A DNA stretch of 64,000 nt from an uncultured Acidimicrobiaceae bacterium (lineage in GTDB: Bacteria; Actinomycetota; Acidimicrobiia; Acidimicrobiales; SZUA-35), in assembly GCA_947259095.1 (NCBI GenBank), contig CAMYLA010000015.1, positions 79,036 through 143,035 of the forward strand. The letters run 5' to 3'. A program made the position numbers and the translations under genes. Below the pieces are notes generated by a model, which saw only the letters and a list, made by a program, of their open reading frames with translations, had not been told where the DNA came from and searched no databases. Shown here in pieces: positions 1 to 10,256 of this stretch. The stretch's first letter is position 1, and every line of letters starts with the position of its first letter.

Positions 1-1
1 C

Positions 2-1114
2 GAGATCGGTCGTCGCCTGCGCGGACAGGGGGTCAGGACCATCGGTCCCGTCGTTCGAGATGGCGTCATCACCCACGACGACTTCGACTCGGTTCGGGAG
101 TTCCCCGTCGGCTGGACCGAGGACCAGGACGGTGGCCGGTATCGGCTCCAGCCAACCGGAACCGGTGAGGTTTTCGCCTTTTCCAGCCCGTCCACGTCGT
201 GGAAGCGCTACCTCTACCCGGAGCGGACGCTGCTGATCACCGCCCGCCGCCGCGACGGGGAGACCGAAGTGGTGCTCCCGGCGACCGACACACCGCCGAT
301 GGCGTTCTTCGGTGTCAGGTCCTGTGACCTGGCGGCGCTGGCCATCCTCGACCGGGTCTTCCTCGATCCGGAGGCCACCGATCCCACCTACGCGGCCCGC
401 CGACCGGCAACATTCGTCGTCGCCGCGGCCTGCAACCATCCGGGCGGCACCTGCTTCTGCGTTTCGATGGACACCGGGCCGACGCCGACCGCCGGGTTCG
501 ATCTGTCGATCCGGGAGGTCTGGACCGAGGACCGGCACCACTTCCTGGCCGAATCCGGCAGCGGTGCCGGGGCGGCGATGCTGGCCGAGGTCGGCGCCCG
601 TGAGGCGACCGAGGAAGATGTCCTGCTCGGTCGCCTGGCCCACCAGCGTGCCGCCGAGGCCATGGGCCGCCGGCTCGACGCCGACGATCCGCCTCGGGCC
701 GCCACCGACCCGGACCATGCACAGTGGGACGACATCGCAGCCCGATGTCTGGCCTGCGGCAACTGCACCATGGCCTGCCCCACCTGCTTCTGCAGCACCA
801 CCGAGGACAGCACCGATCTCAGCGGAACCAACGCCGAGCGCTGGCGGGTGTGGGACTCGTGCTTCACCGTCGACTTCAGCCATCTCCACGGTGGTGCGGC
901 CCGCTCGGGCATCAAGGCCCGCTATAGGCAGTGGCTGCTGCACAAACTGGTCACCTGGCACGACCAGTTCGGCTCATCGGGGTGCGTCGGCTGTGGCCGC
1001 TGCATCACCTGGTGCCCGGTCGGCATCGATCTCACCGCTGAGATCGCCATCCTGGCCGAACCTCGACCGACGAGCCGAGCGACACCGGCCTCAATCGACG
1101 GTGGGGCGTCGTGA
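2..1114 (+). CDS. Hydrogenase/sulfhydrogenase beta subunit, 4Fe-4S dicluster protein (5' partial)
   Basis: The frame is open from the first bases of the window, so the N-terminus is missing; 370 residues are visible. Two ferredoxin-type cluster motifs lie near residues 249-262 (CxxCxxCxxxCP) and 328-338 (CxxCxxCxxxCP), with extra cysteines in the middle ([10 protein letters not shown]). This matches the beta subunit of cytosolic group 3b [NiFe]-hydrogenases (HydB of sulfhydrogenase), which passes electrons between the small subunit and the FAD/NAD(P) gamma subunit. It overlaps the next gene by GTGA, the first of a chain of coupled genes. Family assignment rests on the motifs together with the gamma, small and large subunits downstream. 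Confidence 0.9.
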   Translation, partial: EIGRRLRGQGVRTIGPVVRDGVITHDDFDSVREFPVGWTEDQDGGRYRLQPTGTGEVFAFSSPSTSWKRYLYPERTLLITARRRDGETEVVLPATDTPPMAFFGVRSCDLAALAILDRVFLDPEATDPTYAARRPATFVVAAACNHPGGTCFCVSMDTGPTPTAGFDLSIREVWTEDRHHFLAESGSGAGAAMLAEVGAREATEEDVLLGRLAHQRAAEAMGRRLDADDPPRAATDPDHAQWDDIAARCLACGNCTMACPTCFCSTTEDSTDLSGTNAERWRVWDSCFTVDFSHLHGGAARSGIKARYRQWLLHKLVTWHDQFGSSGCVGCGRCITWCPVGIDLTAEIAILAEPRPTSRATPASIDGGAS

Positions 1115-1575
1115 AGTCGATCGCCGACCTGCTGGCCGAGCACCCGTTCTTCGAAGGTCTGCCGGAACCTGCACTCGAACTGATCTCGGGATGTGGCCAC
1201 AATGTGCGTTTCGAGGCCGACGACAGGATCATCACCGAGAACGAACCGGCAGACGAGTTCTTTGTGCTGCGAAGTGGTCTGGCCGCGGTGGAGGTCGACT
1301 CACCCCGGAAGGGGCCGGTGGTCATCGAGACGCTGGGGCCGGGTGAGATCCTCGGGGTTTCCTGGCTGCTCCCGCCGTACCGCTGGACCTTCGATGTCCG
1401 GGCCGTCGAACGGTGCGGGGCCGTCTCCATCGACGCCGCCTGCCTTCGAGGCAAGTGCGACGACGATCACGATCTCGGCTACGAGTTGTACAGACGGTTC
1501 GCCGGCCTGATCCGCAGCCGCCTGCTGGCCACCCGGCTGCAACTGATCGACGTCTACAGCGTCGGCGCATCGTGA
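1111..1575 (+). CDS. Cyclic-nucleotide-binding-like (Crp-fold) protein in hydrogenase operon, no HTH
   Basis: A 154-residue protein consisting of a single cNMP-binding/cupin-like beta roll (about residues 10-125) and a short C-terminal helix. It has no DNA-binding domain. The N-terminal pattern ([13 protein letters not shown]), the loop RSGLAAVEV and the LGPGEILG turn are typical of the Crp family. The phosphate-binding cassette reads [14 protein letters not shown]: the Glu that normally contacts ribose is not evident, while an Arg is present. Direct cAMP binding is therefore uncertain. The GTG start overlaps the beta subunit stop (GTGA), and its stop overlaps the gamma subunit start in the same way, so it should be made in step with the enzyme. 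It could be a structural or regulatory subunit of the hydrogenase (inference). Confidence 0.8.
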   Translation: MKSIADLLAEHPFFEGLPEPALELISGCGHNVRFEADDRIITENEPADEFFVLRSGLAAVEVDSPRKGPVVIETLGPGEILGVSWLLPPYRWTFDVRAVERCGAVSIDAACLRGKCDDDHDLGYELYRRFAGLIRSRLLATRLQLIDVYSVGAS

Positions 1576-2432
1576 CCGAGGCGTCCGGACCGGCCGTGGC
1601 CAACGGCGGGTCGACGGCGCAGGCGCCCATGGCCCCGGTGATGCACCGGGTGGTACGGCGGCACCAGGATCTCGAAGACACCGTCTCGCTGTGGCTGGAA
1701 CCGGTCGACCAACCGCTCCCCCGGCCGATGGCAGGCCAGTTCATGATGTTGTGGGCGTTCGGCATCGGCGAGGCACCGATCTCGCTGGCCGGCAACGAGG
1801 ACGGTCTGCTGGTTCACACCATCCGGTCCGTCGGCGCGGTCACCGAGGCCCTGTGCTCGGCGGCCGAGGGCTCCGAGATCGGTGTTCGGGGGCCGTTCGG
1901 AACCGGCTGGGGGCTGGCGGAGGCCGAGGGGCAACCCGTCGTGATCGTTGCCGGCGGTCTCGGGCTGGCGCCGGTCCGCCCCATCGTGACCGAGATCCTC
2001 TCCAGCCGGGGCCGGTTCGAGGAGGTGACGTTGCTGGTCGGCGCTCGCTCGCCGGAGACGCTGCTCTACGAGGACGAGCTGGCGCAGTGGCGCCGCCAGG
2101 GTTCGATCGATGTCGGCGTCACCGTCGACAGTGCGACGCCGTCGTGGCGAGGACATGTCGGGGTGGTGACCAGCCTCATCGAACACACCCCGGCCGCGAC
2201 CGGCACACGGGCCTTCGTCTGCGGTCCCGAGGTGATGATGCGGTTCACGGCCCGGGCCCTGATCGATCGGGGCCTGGACCCCGACGCCATCGCGGTATCG
2301 TTGGAGCGGAATATGCACTGCGCCATCGGCCACTGCGGGCACTGCCAGCTCGGTCCTGCCTTCGTCTGCAAGGACGGGCCGGTGCTGGCCTGGTCGCGGG
2401 TGGAACCGCTGCTCAAGGTCCGGGAACGATGA
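1572..2432 (+). CDS. Hydrogenase gamma subunit, FAD/NAD(P)-binding oxidoreductase
   Basis: A 286-residue protein of the ferredoxin-NADP reductase fold, as in sulfhydrogenase gamma (HydG) and dihydroorotate dehydrogenase electron-transfer subunits. It has an N-terminal FAD barrel, a nucleotide-binding motif ([14 protein letters not shown], about residues 125-140), and a C-terminal 2Fe-2S site with spacing C-x4-C-x2-C-x7-C ([17 protein letters not shown]). It would exchange electrons between NAD(P)H and the beta subunit clusters. The start is taken as GTG at 1572, which overlaps the upstream stop (GTGA); the frame stays open further upstream but only inside the preceding gene. The stop overlaps the small subunit ATG (ATGA). 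Confidence 0.93.
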   Translation: MTEASGPAVANGGSTAQAPMAPVMHRVVRRHQDLEDTVSLWLEPVDQPLPRPMAGQFMMLWAFGIGEAPISLAGNEDGLLVHTIRSVGAVTEALCSAAEGSEIGVRGPFGTGWGLAEAEGQPVVIVAGGLGLAPVRPIVTEILSSRGRFEEVTLLVGARSPETLLYEDELAQWRRQGSIDVGVTVDSATPSWRGHVGVVTSLIEHTPAATGTRAFVCGPEVMMRFTARALIDRGLDPDAIAVSLERNMHCAIGHCGHCQLGPAFVCKDGPVLAWSRVEPLLKVRER

Positions 2433-3277
2433 CCGAGAGGCCGAAACCGAAGCTGGCGGTGTGGAAGTTCGCCAGCTGCGACGGCTGTCAGCTGACCCTG
2501 CTCGACTGTGAGGACGAGCTGCTGGCGGTGGCCGACCAGCTCGACATCGCCTACTTCCTCGAAGCGTCCAGTGCCACCGTGGCCGGACCGTACGACCTCT
2601 CGCTGGTCGAAGGGTCCATCACCACCGAGGAGGACGTGGCGCGTATCCAGGAGGTTCGCCGCCAGTCGAAGGCGCTGGTGACGATCGGGGCCTGCGCCAC
2701 CGCCGGTGGCATCCAGGCGCTGCGGAACTTCGGCGACGTCGAGGAGCTGCTGCGCATCGTCTACGCCACGCCGGCATTCCTGTCGACCCTGGCCACCTCG
2801 ACCGCCATTGCCGACCATGTGCCGGTCGACTTCGAGCTCCGAGGCTGCCCGATCGATCGACGCCAGCTGCTGGAGGTGATCGGCGCCCACCTGGCCGGAC
2901 GGTCACCGGTCATCGGTTCCCACAGCGTGTGCATCGAATGCAAGCAGAAGGGCAATCCCTGTGTGATGGTGGCCGACGGTACCCCGTGCCTCGGCCCGGT
3001 GACCCACGCCGGCTGCGGTGCGCTGTGCCCCACCTTCAGCCGTGGCTGCTACGGCTGCTTCGGACCCGCCGAAACGGCCAACACCCCGTCGATGATCGCC
3101 GCCCTCGAGGCCACGGGCATGTCGGCGGCCGAGATCGAGCGGGTCTTCCACACCTTCAACGCCTGGTCGGAACCGTTCCGGTCGGGGCCGGTGCCGGTGG
3201 CCCCGCCCGCTCGGAGGACCGGCCGACCGGCAACGGTGACCCAGCCGGCCGACGCCGGAAAGGGGCCGAACCGATGA
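2429..3277 (+). CDS. [NiFe]-hydrogenase small (delta) subunit
   Basis: A 282-residue electron-transfer subunit. The proximal-cluster CxxC motif is at the N-terminus ([17 protein letters not shown]), with further ligands in GACATAGG and [11 protein letters not shown] cysteine-rich C-terminal block (about residues 165-215: CIEC, NPC, GTPC, GCGALC, GCYGC) supplies the other clusters. There is no Tat signal peptide, so the enzyme is cytoplasmic, as expected for group 3. The ATG start overlaps the gamma stop. The last ~30 residues are Pro/Arg rich and look variable. Confidence 0.94.
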   Translation: MTERPKPKLAVWKFASCDGCQLTLLDCEDELLAVADQLDIAYFLEASSATVAGPYDLSLVEGSITTEEDVARIQEVRRQSKALVTIGACATAGGIQALRNFGDVEELLRIVYATPAFLSTLATSTAIADHVPVDFELRGCPIDRRQLLEVIGAHLAGRSPVIGSHSVCIECKQKGNPCVMVADGTPCLGPVTHAGCGALCPTFSRGCYGCFGPAETANTPSMIAALEATGMSAAEIERVFHTFNAWSEPFRSGPVPVAPPARRTGRPATVTQPADAGKGPNR

Positions 3278-4578
3278 CCCACCGGGCCGGGGCCGGACGG
3301 GCGCTGAGTACCGGGGCGCTGACCCGGGTCGAGGGCGAAGGGGCGATGCGGGTGGAGGTCCGCGACGGTCGCCTCGTCGACGTGCAGCTCAACATCTACG
3401 AGCCGCCGCGGTTCTTCGAGGGTTTCCTCCGGGGCCGGGGCTACGGCGAACCGGTCGACATCACCGCCCGTATCTGCGGGATCTGCCCCGTCGCCTACCA
3501 GATGAGTGCCTGCGCCGCGCTGGAGGACGCGGTCGGCGTGACCGTCGACGGCGCCCTGCGTGACCTGCGAACCCTGCTGTACTGCGGCGAGTGGATCGAG
3601 AGCCACACCCTCCACATCCACCTCCTGCACGCCCCGGACTTTCTCGGCTTCGACAACGCCATCGAGCTGGCAACGGCCGATCGGGCGGCGGTCGAGCGGG
3701 GGCTGGAGGTGAAGAAGATCGGCAACGAGATCCTGGAGGTCCTCGGCGGCCGGGCCATCCATCCGATCAACGTCCGGCTCGGCGGCTTCTACCGGGTGCC
3801 GGACCAGCGGGAACTGGCGCCGCTGCGGCAACGGCTGGAACGAGGTCTCGAACTGGCCGTGGAGGTGGTGGAGCTGGTGGCCGGCTTCGACTTCCCCGAT
3901 CAGGAGATGCCGTACGAATTCGTGGCCGTTGACCATCCGGACGACTACCCGATGATGGGCACCCGGATCATCTCCGACCACGGTCTCGACATCGACGTCG
4001 GCGAGTTCAACGACCACATCCAGGAGCACCAGGTCGAGCACTCCACCGCCCTCCACGCTCGGCTGCTGGAACGAGGTGACTATCTGGTCGGGCCGTTGGC
4101 CCGGTTCTCCCTCCACCGGGCGAAACTCTCCCCGGCGGCAGCGGCCGCCGCGGACCGGGCCGGGCTGGGGGCGAGCTGCCGAAACCCGTTCCGTAGCATC
4201 ATCGTGCGAGCGGTGGAGGTGGTCCACGCCTTCGAGACCGGATTGGCCGTCATCGATCGCTACCGGCGCCCGGAGAACCCCCACGTCGAGGTACGGCCCC
4301 GGGCCGGCGTCGGCCACGGCGTCACCGAGGCTCCTCGAGGACTGCTCTACCATCGGTACGCCATCGATGACGACGGCCTCATCGCCGACGCACTCATCGT
4401 TCCCCCGACCTCCCAGAACCAGGCCACCATCGAACACGACCTGTGGCACTTCGTCGAGAACAACCTCGACCTGGAGGACGACGAGCTGCGGCGACAGGCC
4501 GAGGTCACCATCCGCAACCACGATCCCTGCATCAGCTGCGCCACCCACTTCCTCGACCTGACGGTTGACCGGCGATGA
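3274..4578 (+). CDS. [NiFe]-hydrogenase large (alpha) catalytic subunit
   Basis: A 434-residue catalytic subunit that splits or forms H2 at a Ni-Fe(CN)2CO site. The two cysteine pairs that hold the metal are present: [15 protein letters not shown] (about residue 65, L1 motif) and DPCISCATH near the C-terminus (L2 motif). Nine residues follow the conserved His (FLDLTVDRR); they are the expected tail removed by the maturation protease encoded next. The size and the absence of an export signal fit a soluble group 3b-like alpha subunit. ATG overlaps the small subunit stop (ATGA). The accessory hyp genes are not in this window. Confidence 0.95.
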   Translation: MTHRAGAGRALSTGALTRVEGEGAMRVEVRDGRLVDVQLNIYEPPRFFEGFLRGRGYGEPVDITARICGICPVAYQMSACAALEDAVGVTVDGALRDLRTLLYCGEWIESHTLHIHLLHAPDFLGFDNAIELATADRAAVERGLEVKKIGNEILEVLGGRAIHPINVRLGGFYRVPDQRELAPLRQRLERGLELAVEVVELVAGFDFPDQEMPYEFVAVDHPDDYPMMGTRIISDHGLDIDVGEFNDHIQEHQVEHSTALHARLLERGDYLVGPLARFSLHRAKLSPAAAAAADRAGLGASCRNPFRSIIVRAVEVVHAFETGLAVIDRYRRPENPHVEVRPRAGVGHGVTEAPRGLLYHRYAIDDDGLIADALIVPPTSQNQATIEHDLWHFVENNLDLEDDELRRQAEVTIRNHDPCISCATHFLDLTVDRR

Positions 4579-5042
4579 CCACCGGGTCATCGGTGCTGAT
4601 CGTCGGCATCGGCAACCCGATGCGCCGCGACGACGGTGTCGGACCGGCGGCCATCGAAGAGCTGCGGGCCCGGCCCCATCTGGCGGCCACGATCGACCTG
4701 CTCGTCCTCGACGGTGAGCCGACCCGGCTGATCGAGGCCTGGGCCGGACGGGACCTGGTGGTGGTGATCGATGCCACCTGCACCGGCGACGAGCCGGGCA
4801 CGATACATCGCATCGATCCGGCCCAGGTCGGGATGCCGCAGGGCGGGCGGGATCACAGCTCCCATCGGGCCGGACTCGACGTGGCCATCGAGCTTGGCTC
4901 GACCCTGGATCGGTTACCGGAGGAGCTGGTGGTGTTCGGTGTCGAACCGTCCGAGCTGTGCCTTGGGCCAGGCCTGTCCGATGCGGTGCGGCGGGCCCTG
5001 CCGGACCTGGTGGCCCGGATCATGGACGACGTTGGCCGCTGA
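4575..5042 (+). CDS. Hydrogenase maturation protease (M52 family)
   Basis: A 155-residue endopeptidase of the HyaD/HycI family that trims the C-terminal tail of the large subunit after nickel insertion. The hallmark [20 protein letters not shown] near residue 12 carries the metal-binding acidic residue. Further family features are DLVVVIDA (about residue 58) and FGVEP(S)ELCLGPGLS near residue 125. The start ATG overlaps the large subunit stop, so the protease is translationally coupled to its substrate. Confidence 0.93.
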   Translation: MTTGSSVLIVGIGNPMRRDDGVGPAAIEELRARPHLAATIDLLVLDGEPTRLIEAWAGRDLVVVIDATCTGDEPGTIHRIDPAQVGMPQGGRDHSSHRAGLDVAIELGSTLDRLPEELVVFGVEPSELCLGPGLSDAVRRALPDLVARIMDDVGR

Positions 5043-5107
5043 CCGCGACCAAAAAGAATCGGCACGCCGATCGGTACATCAACGGACCGATCGGCCGATG
5101 GGACGGT

Positions 5108-5455
5108 GTGCTGTTACAACCATCGAACAAGCTCCTGTTGGCCCACCGACGTCTGTTCGACGGTGACGTCCCCCGCTACTTTGCCGGCGATGTCACCGCC
5201 TACGAGGACGGGATCGTGAAGGTCCGCGGCTTCACCTTCGTTCGGGACCCGTCGAGCGGCGACTACATCCGCAAGGAAGATCTGAGGACCAAGATCGTCT
5301 CGCTGACCTCGTCGGCCTTCCTGGTCTACGAGCTCCCGCCGACGACCAGCATTGCCTCGCTCCGTTTCGCGACCTTCGACCAGCACGTCGTGCTGACCGA
5401 CGGCCACGAGCTGGAGATGAACATGGCCGAAGCGGCATCGATGGGCGTCATCTGA
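5108..5455 (+). CDS. Hypothetical protein at end of hydrogenase operon
   Basis: About 115 residues in an open frame that continues from inside the protease gene. No ATG sits at a sensible place, so GTG at 5108 is a tentative start; the frame is open back to 4958. The product is soluble, mixed alpha/beta, with sequence such as YFAGDVTAYEDGIVKVRGFTFVRD that suggests a small beta barrel. I do not recognise the family. Its position 65 bases behind the protease suggests the same transcript and possibly a hydrogenase-related role (inference). Confidence 0.5.
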   Translation: MLLQPSNKLLLAHRRLFDGDVPRYFAGDVTAYEDGIVKVRGFTFVRDPSSGDYIRKEDLRTKIVSLTSSAFLVYELPPTTSIASLRFATFDQHVVLTDGHELEMNMAEAASMGVI

Positions 5456-5536
5456 TCGGCGGCGTCGATCAGCGCTCCGTAAGCGCCACGTCGGCTCCGG
5501 CATCGGCGCAGACGGTGGAGCTCTCGCCATCGGCGG

Positions 5537-6424
5537 TCAGCGTTCGAAGTGCTGGTGGTCGTGCAGCCGGAAGAAGGCCCCACCCCACCGCCAGCCGACG
5601 TCGGCAAACGCCGTGGTGACCACGTCCCCCGGCCGGATCATCGCCGGGTGGTAGGCGGTTCGGTCGAGGTGGGCTCGACCGGCAGGGGGCAGCACCAGCT
5701 GCCCGCCCACATACGGGTTCTGCACCGGATTGATGTCGATCGCCCGCCCGTAGGCGTGGGCCGACCAGGTCCCCGCCACCACATCGTCGACGACATCGGC
5801 GTTGACCACCACGGTTCCCCGTGTGTGGTTGCCGTCGAAGTCGACGTGGTCGAGCTCGACGGCCCGAAGTCGATCGGGATCGACCGGGCAACCGGGCCGC
5901 CACGACGATCCAAGTTCGGCCACGGTGACTCCGCTCACCACCGGCCGGTAGTCGGGAAGGACGGCCAGGGTGGTGCCGGTCCGAGCCCGATGCTCCGGTG
6001 ACTCGGAGAACAGCAGCACCAGCTCGGTCCGCGCCAGGCCGTCGGCCAACTGAGCGAGCCAGTAGTCGACGCCGGGCCGGTCTCCCGCCCGATCGAGCAC
6101 GTTGCGGTAGACTCGATCGACAAAATCGGGGTCGGAGCCGGCACCGAACCGCCGGGCATACTCCCGACCGTTGAGAAAACCGTCGGCCACCGCCCGCAGC
6201 GGCACACCCTCCACCCGGCCAGCCGCCCAGTAGTCGAAGCCGGCGTCGTCGGGCGGCCGGTCGAGAATCGAGTGGTAGAGCCGGTGGATCTCGCCCTCCT
6301 CGGGGCGGCCGCCGGCGGCAGACACACCATCGGCCGCCGAGAGGATCAGCGTCATGGCAACGACGAGTGTGCGTGCGGCCCGAGCCACCGGGCGCAGGGA
6401 CGCCGGTCGGTCGGGCTCGGTCAC
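5537..6424 (-). CDS. Secreted DUF4214 / M15-type peptidase-like protein
   Basis: A 295-residue protein with an N-terminal signal peptide (TLVVAMTLILSAADGVSAAGG). A DUF4214-like segment follows at about residues 45-140, with two repeats of the pattern LYxxxLDRxPDDAGxxYW. The C-terminal half resembles D-alanyl-D-alanine carboxypeptidase-like M15 enzymes: SAHAYGRAIDINPVQNPYV carries the H-x6-D metal ligands and HDHQHFE the final His. It may cut peptidoglycan cross-bridges outside the membrane. GTG at 6424 is chosen as start because it precedes the signal peptide closely; the frame is open much further upstream, but that part is antisense to the oxidoreductase gene. Convergent with the hydrogenase operon. 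Confidence 0.8.
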   Translation of the reverse strand: MTEPDRPASLRPVARAARTLVVAMTLILSAADGVSAAGGRPEEGEIHRLYHSILDRPPDDAGFDYWAAGRVEGVPLRAVADGFLNGREYARRFGAGSDPDFVDRVYRNVLDRAGDRPGVDYWLAQLADGLARTELVLLFSESPEHRARTGTTLAVLPDYRPVVSGVTVAELGSSWRPGCPVDPDRLRAVELDHVDFDGNHTRGTVVVNADVVDDVVAGTWSAHAYGRAIDINPVQNPYVGGQLVLPPAGRAHLDRTAYHPAMIRPGDVVTTAFADVGWRWGGAFFRLHDHQHFER

Positions 6425-6541
6425 CTCCCGAGCGTAGTTTCGCCAACCGACCTCGTGGGGTGTTTCCGCAACCGCAACGAAACGCCGGGTCGATGGTGGG
6501 CTCGACGGGCGCCGGTCGTCGCCGGGGAGCAGAATGGCCAG

Positions 6542-7525
<984 letters not shown>

Positions 7526-7607
7526 CTTCGGTGAGTCCGAGGCCGGGCCGAGGGTGACCCCGGGCACCGGATCCAGCCAGTTCAGGCGGTTCAGCCGGTC
7601 CAGGCGT

Positions 7608-10181
7608 CTAGAGCGGGTTGCCGTCGGCGTCGAGGTAGCCGTCGGCCAGATGCCGTTCCGCTCGCAACGCCTCCATCTCCGCCGCGGATTTGCCGAGCAG
7701 GGTGCGGTACACGACGTCGTTGTCGCGACCCATCATGTTGAGCTGATCCCAGCGCATCTCCGGCCCGTCCCACCGCCACTGGTGGCCGGGGAACAGGATG
7801 GTGGGCACGTCGTCGCATCGGTTGGGCCGGAACCACCGGCGAGCGGCCAGGTGAGGGTCGCCGAACAGGGCCTGCTCGTCGAGCACGGCGGCGGCCGACA
7901 CCCCGACCGACTGGCACATGGCGACCGCCTCGGCCGCCGACCGCCCGGCCGTCCACGCCGCCAGCCGCTCGTCGATCTGGTCGTGATGAGCCCGGCGACC
8001 GGCTTCGGTCGCCAGCTCCGGATCGCAGGCCCACGACGGCGAACCCATGGCCGCCACCAGCGCCTGCCACTGGGCGTCGTCGGCCACCGAAAGCACCATC
8101 CACTGGTCGGTCGAGCGGTCGTTTTCGGCGCAGGGGTAGGCCCCCTGGGGTGCCCGGTGAGGGTGGCGATTGCCGTGGCACTCATGGGGCTCACCGGTGA
8201 TCGAGGCGTCGACCAGGTACTCGCCGATGTAGTTCATCAGGTTCTCGGCCTGGGCGAACTCGATCAACTCACCCCGACCGGTCACCTCCCGGCGACGCAG
8301 CGCACAGAGGGCGGCGAACGCGCCGGCGACACCGCTGGCCGGGTCCATGTAATAAGTAGTATCGAGTGAGGTGGGGTCGAGGTCTCGGTAGCCCCGCAGT
8401 GACGACAAGCCACAGAGGGCCTCCATGTGGGCACCGAAGCCTATGTACTCGGCGTAGGTACCGCTGAGTCCGAGCGACGGCATCCGCAGCGCAATCAGGC
8501 GCGGGTTTCGAGCGTGGAGCACGTCCCAATCGAGACCGAGGTTTGCCACCACCCGGACCGAGTTGTTCTCCACGATCACATCGGCGGTGTCGACCAGTTC
8601 GAGGAAGGTCTGAAGGCCGAGCTCGGTCCGAAGATCGAGCGTTGCGCCCAGCTTGTTGCGAGAATGGCTGACGAAGGCGGCCACCCGATTCCAAGGCCGC
8701 TCCCCGCCCTCGCCGCCGGGGAATCGACCCCAGAACTGGCCGAAGTCGGCCTCCTGCCCCGGTTTTGGTCGAAGCACCGCACCGCGGGTTGCGGTGGGGA
8801 ACAGATTCGGATTGTCGAGCCGGATCACCTCGGCCCCGAGGTCGCCGAGCAGCATGGTGACCAGCGGGCCGGCCCACACCACCGTCAGGTCAAGCACCCG
8901 AACCCCGTCCAACGGCAACCTGGCCGGTCCGGTGGCGGCAGGCGGTGCGGTGGCGGCAGGCGGTGCGGTGGCGGCAGGCCGTGCGGTGGCCGACGCAGCA
9001 CCCGGGGCCGAGGCCGCCAACTCGGCCAGGACCTCTTCGGTGTGCTGACCGAGGGTTGGCGGTGGCCGGCGGGCCTGCCACCCGTCGACCATCCGGAACG
9101 GGGCCCCCGGGGCCTCGAAGGCGCCGACCACCGGGTGGTCCCACGGCTGCCAGAAACCCCGTTCCCGGAAGTGCTTGTCGGCCAGGACGTCGGTGGTCGA
9201 GTTGACCGGTGTGATGGCCAGTTGGCGAGCCTGGGCGTCCTCCATCGTCTGCTGTTTTGTTCGTTGCAGGGTCCAACCGAAGATCGCCCCGTTCAACAGA
9301 TCGGGCAGCTCCTCGTCGTCGTACCAGTCCGGATCGGCGATCCGGCGGCTCAGCTCCTCGTCACCGAGCATGTCGGCCACCCGAGGCATCCAGTTGGGGG
9401 CGAACACGATCTGGCAGTAGCCGTCGTCAGCCGGGTAGATCCCGGCCGGGATGGCACCGACCCGACCGCCGCCGACCCGGTGACCGTTGACGCCGTCGTA
9501 CTGGTAGCCGACGGCGAGGGTGGCCCTGCGATCGATGGACGCGGCCTGGGTTTCGAAGTTCGACACGTCGACGTGGGCCCCCAGCCCGGAGGCCTCGGCC
9601 ATCGTCACCGCGGCCAGGCTCGACAGCGCCGCCACCGAACCGCAGTGGTACTGCACGACGTTGCCGGCCATCTTGATCGGCTCCCTGTCGGGATCGCCGG
9701 TGGCCAGCATCGGGCCCCCGAGAGCGTAGGCCACGATCTCGGACCCCGGCAGGTTTGCGTATGGCCCGTCCTGGCCGAACGGCGTCACGCTGGTGACCAC
9801 CAGCTGCGGCCGGTCCCGCCGCAGGGCCGGCAGGTCGAGTCCGAGCTCGGCCAGCCGGCCGGGGGTCGACGATTCGATGACCAGATCGGCCGAGCCGATC
9901 AGCTCGGTCGCAACCTCGACGCCCTCGGCGGTACCGAGATCGAGGACCATCGACCGTTTGTTGGTGTTCAGGTGGAGGAACAGTGGGCTGGACTCCGGCG
10001 CCGGTCGCGCCCCGATCCTCGCACCCTCGTTGCGAGTCCAGTCGCCCTCCGGCGGCTCGACCTTGATCACGTCGGCGCCGTAGTCGGCCATCAGCTTCCC
10101 GGCGTACGGCCCGGCGACGCCAACGGCAAGCTCGACAACGACGAGTCCGGCGAGGGGCTGGCTCAGCGATCCATCGGTCAC
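7608..10181 (-). CDS. CaiB/BaiF-type CoA-transferase, two fused domains
   Basis: An 857-residue family III CoA-transferase built from two CaiB/BaiF domains in one chain, about residues 8-395 and 425-850. The first opens with LAGLVVVELAVGVAGPYAGKLMAD and the second with DGVRVLDLTVVWAGPLVTMLLGDLGAEVIRLDNP (shown here in overlapping parts: DGVRVLDLTVVWAGP, LLGDLGAEVIRLDNP). Most relatives are single-domain dimers of about 400 residues. The domains are joined by an Ala/Pro/Thr-rich linker made of short repeats. It likely moves CoA between carboxylic acids, such as formyl- or bile-acid-type substrates; the substrate cannot be read from sequence. The start is GTG at 10181. No partner gene follows in the same direction. 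Confidence 0.9.
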   Translation of the reverse strand: MTDGSLSQPLAGLVVVELAVGVAGPYAGKLMADYGADVIKVEPPEGDWTRNEGARIGARPAPESSPLFLHLNTNKRSMVLDLGTAEGVEVATELIGSADLVIESSTPGRLAELGLDLPALRRDRPQLVVTSVTPFGQDGPYANLPGSEIVAYALGGPMLATGDPDREPIKMAGNVVQYHCGSVAALSSLAAVTMAEASGLGAHVDVSNFETQAASIDRRATLAVGYQYDGVNGHRVGGGRVGAIPAGIYPADDGYCQIVFAPNWMPRVADMLGDEELSRRIADPDWYDDEELPDLLNGAIFGWTLQRTKQQTMEDAQARQLAITPVNSTTDVLADKHFRERGFWQPWDHPVVGAFEAPGAPFRMVDGWQARRPPPTLGQHTEEVLAELAASAPGAASATARPAATAPPAATAPPAATGPARLPLDGVRVLDLTVVWAGPLVTMLLGDLGAEVIRLDNPNLFPTATRGAVLRPKPGQEADFGQFWGRFPGGEGGERPWNRVAAFVSHSRNKLGATLDLRTELGLQTFLELVDTADVIVENNSVRVVANLGLDWDVLHARNPRLIALRMPSLGLSGTYAEYIGFGAHMEALCGLSSLRGYRDLDPTSLDTTYYMDPASGVAGAFAALCALRRREVTGRGELIEFAQAENLMNYIGEYLVDASITGEPHECHGNRHPHRAPQGAYPCAENDRSTDQWMVLSVADDAQWQALVAAMGSPSWACDPELATEAGRRAHHDQIDERLAAWTAGRSAAEAVAMCQSVGVSAAAVLDEQALFGDPHLAARRWFRPNRCDDVPTILFPGHQWRWDGPEMRWDQLNMMGRDNDVVYRTLLGKSAAEMEALRAERHLADGYLDADGNPL
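8931..8984 (-). repeat. Three 18-bp tandem repeats in CoA-transferase linker
   Basis: The unit ggtggcggcaggcggtgc occurs twice perfectly and a third time with one change, then a partial fourth begins. It codes for six-residue repeats of Ala, Thr and Pro between the two CaiB domains. A length-variable flexible hinge is the simplest reading. Confidence 0.9.
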
Positions 10182-10256
10182 GTCTTCTCACTCATGGTCA
10201 GTCGGGTCCCGGCCAGAGTCTCCAACGATGAGCGACCGCTGGCAAACCGACGGCGG

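Noticed and set aside
1111..1575. Crp/Fnr-type transcription factor
   Set aside because: The protein ends after the sensory beta roll; no helix-turn-helix is encoded.
3049..4590. Long minus-strand open frame opposite the hydrogenase large subunit
   Set aside because: The translation is Val/Asp/Gly-rich antisense of a well-supported catalytic subunit.
4958..5107. Longer N-terminus for the unknown gene after the protease
   Set aside because: That part overlaps the protease gene in another frame and is Arg/Gly/Pro-rich, as expected for a shadow.
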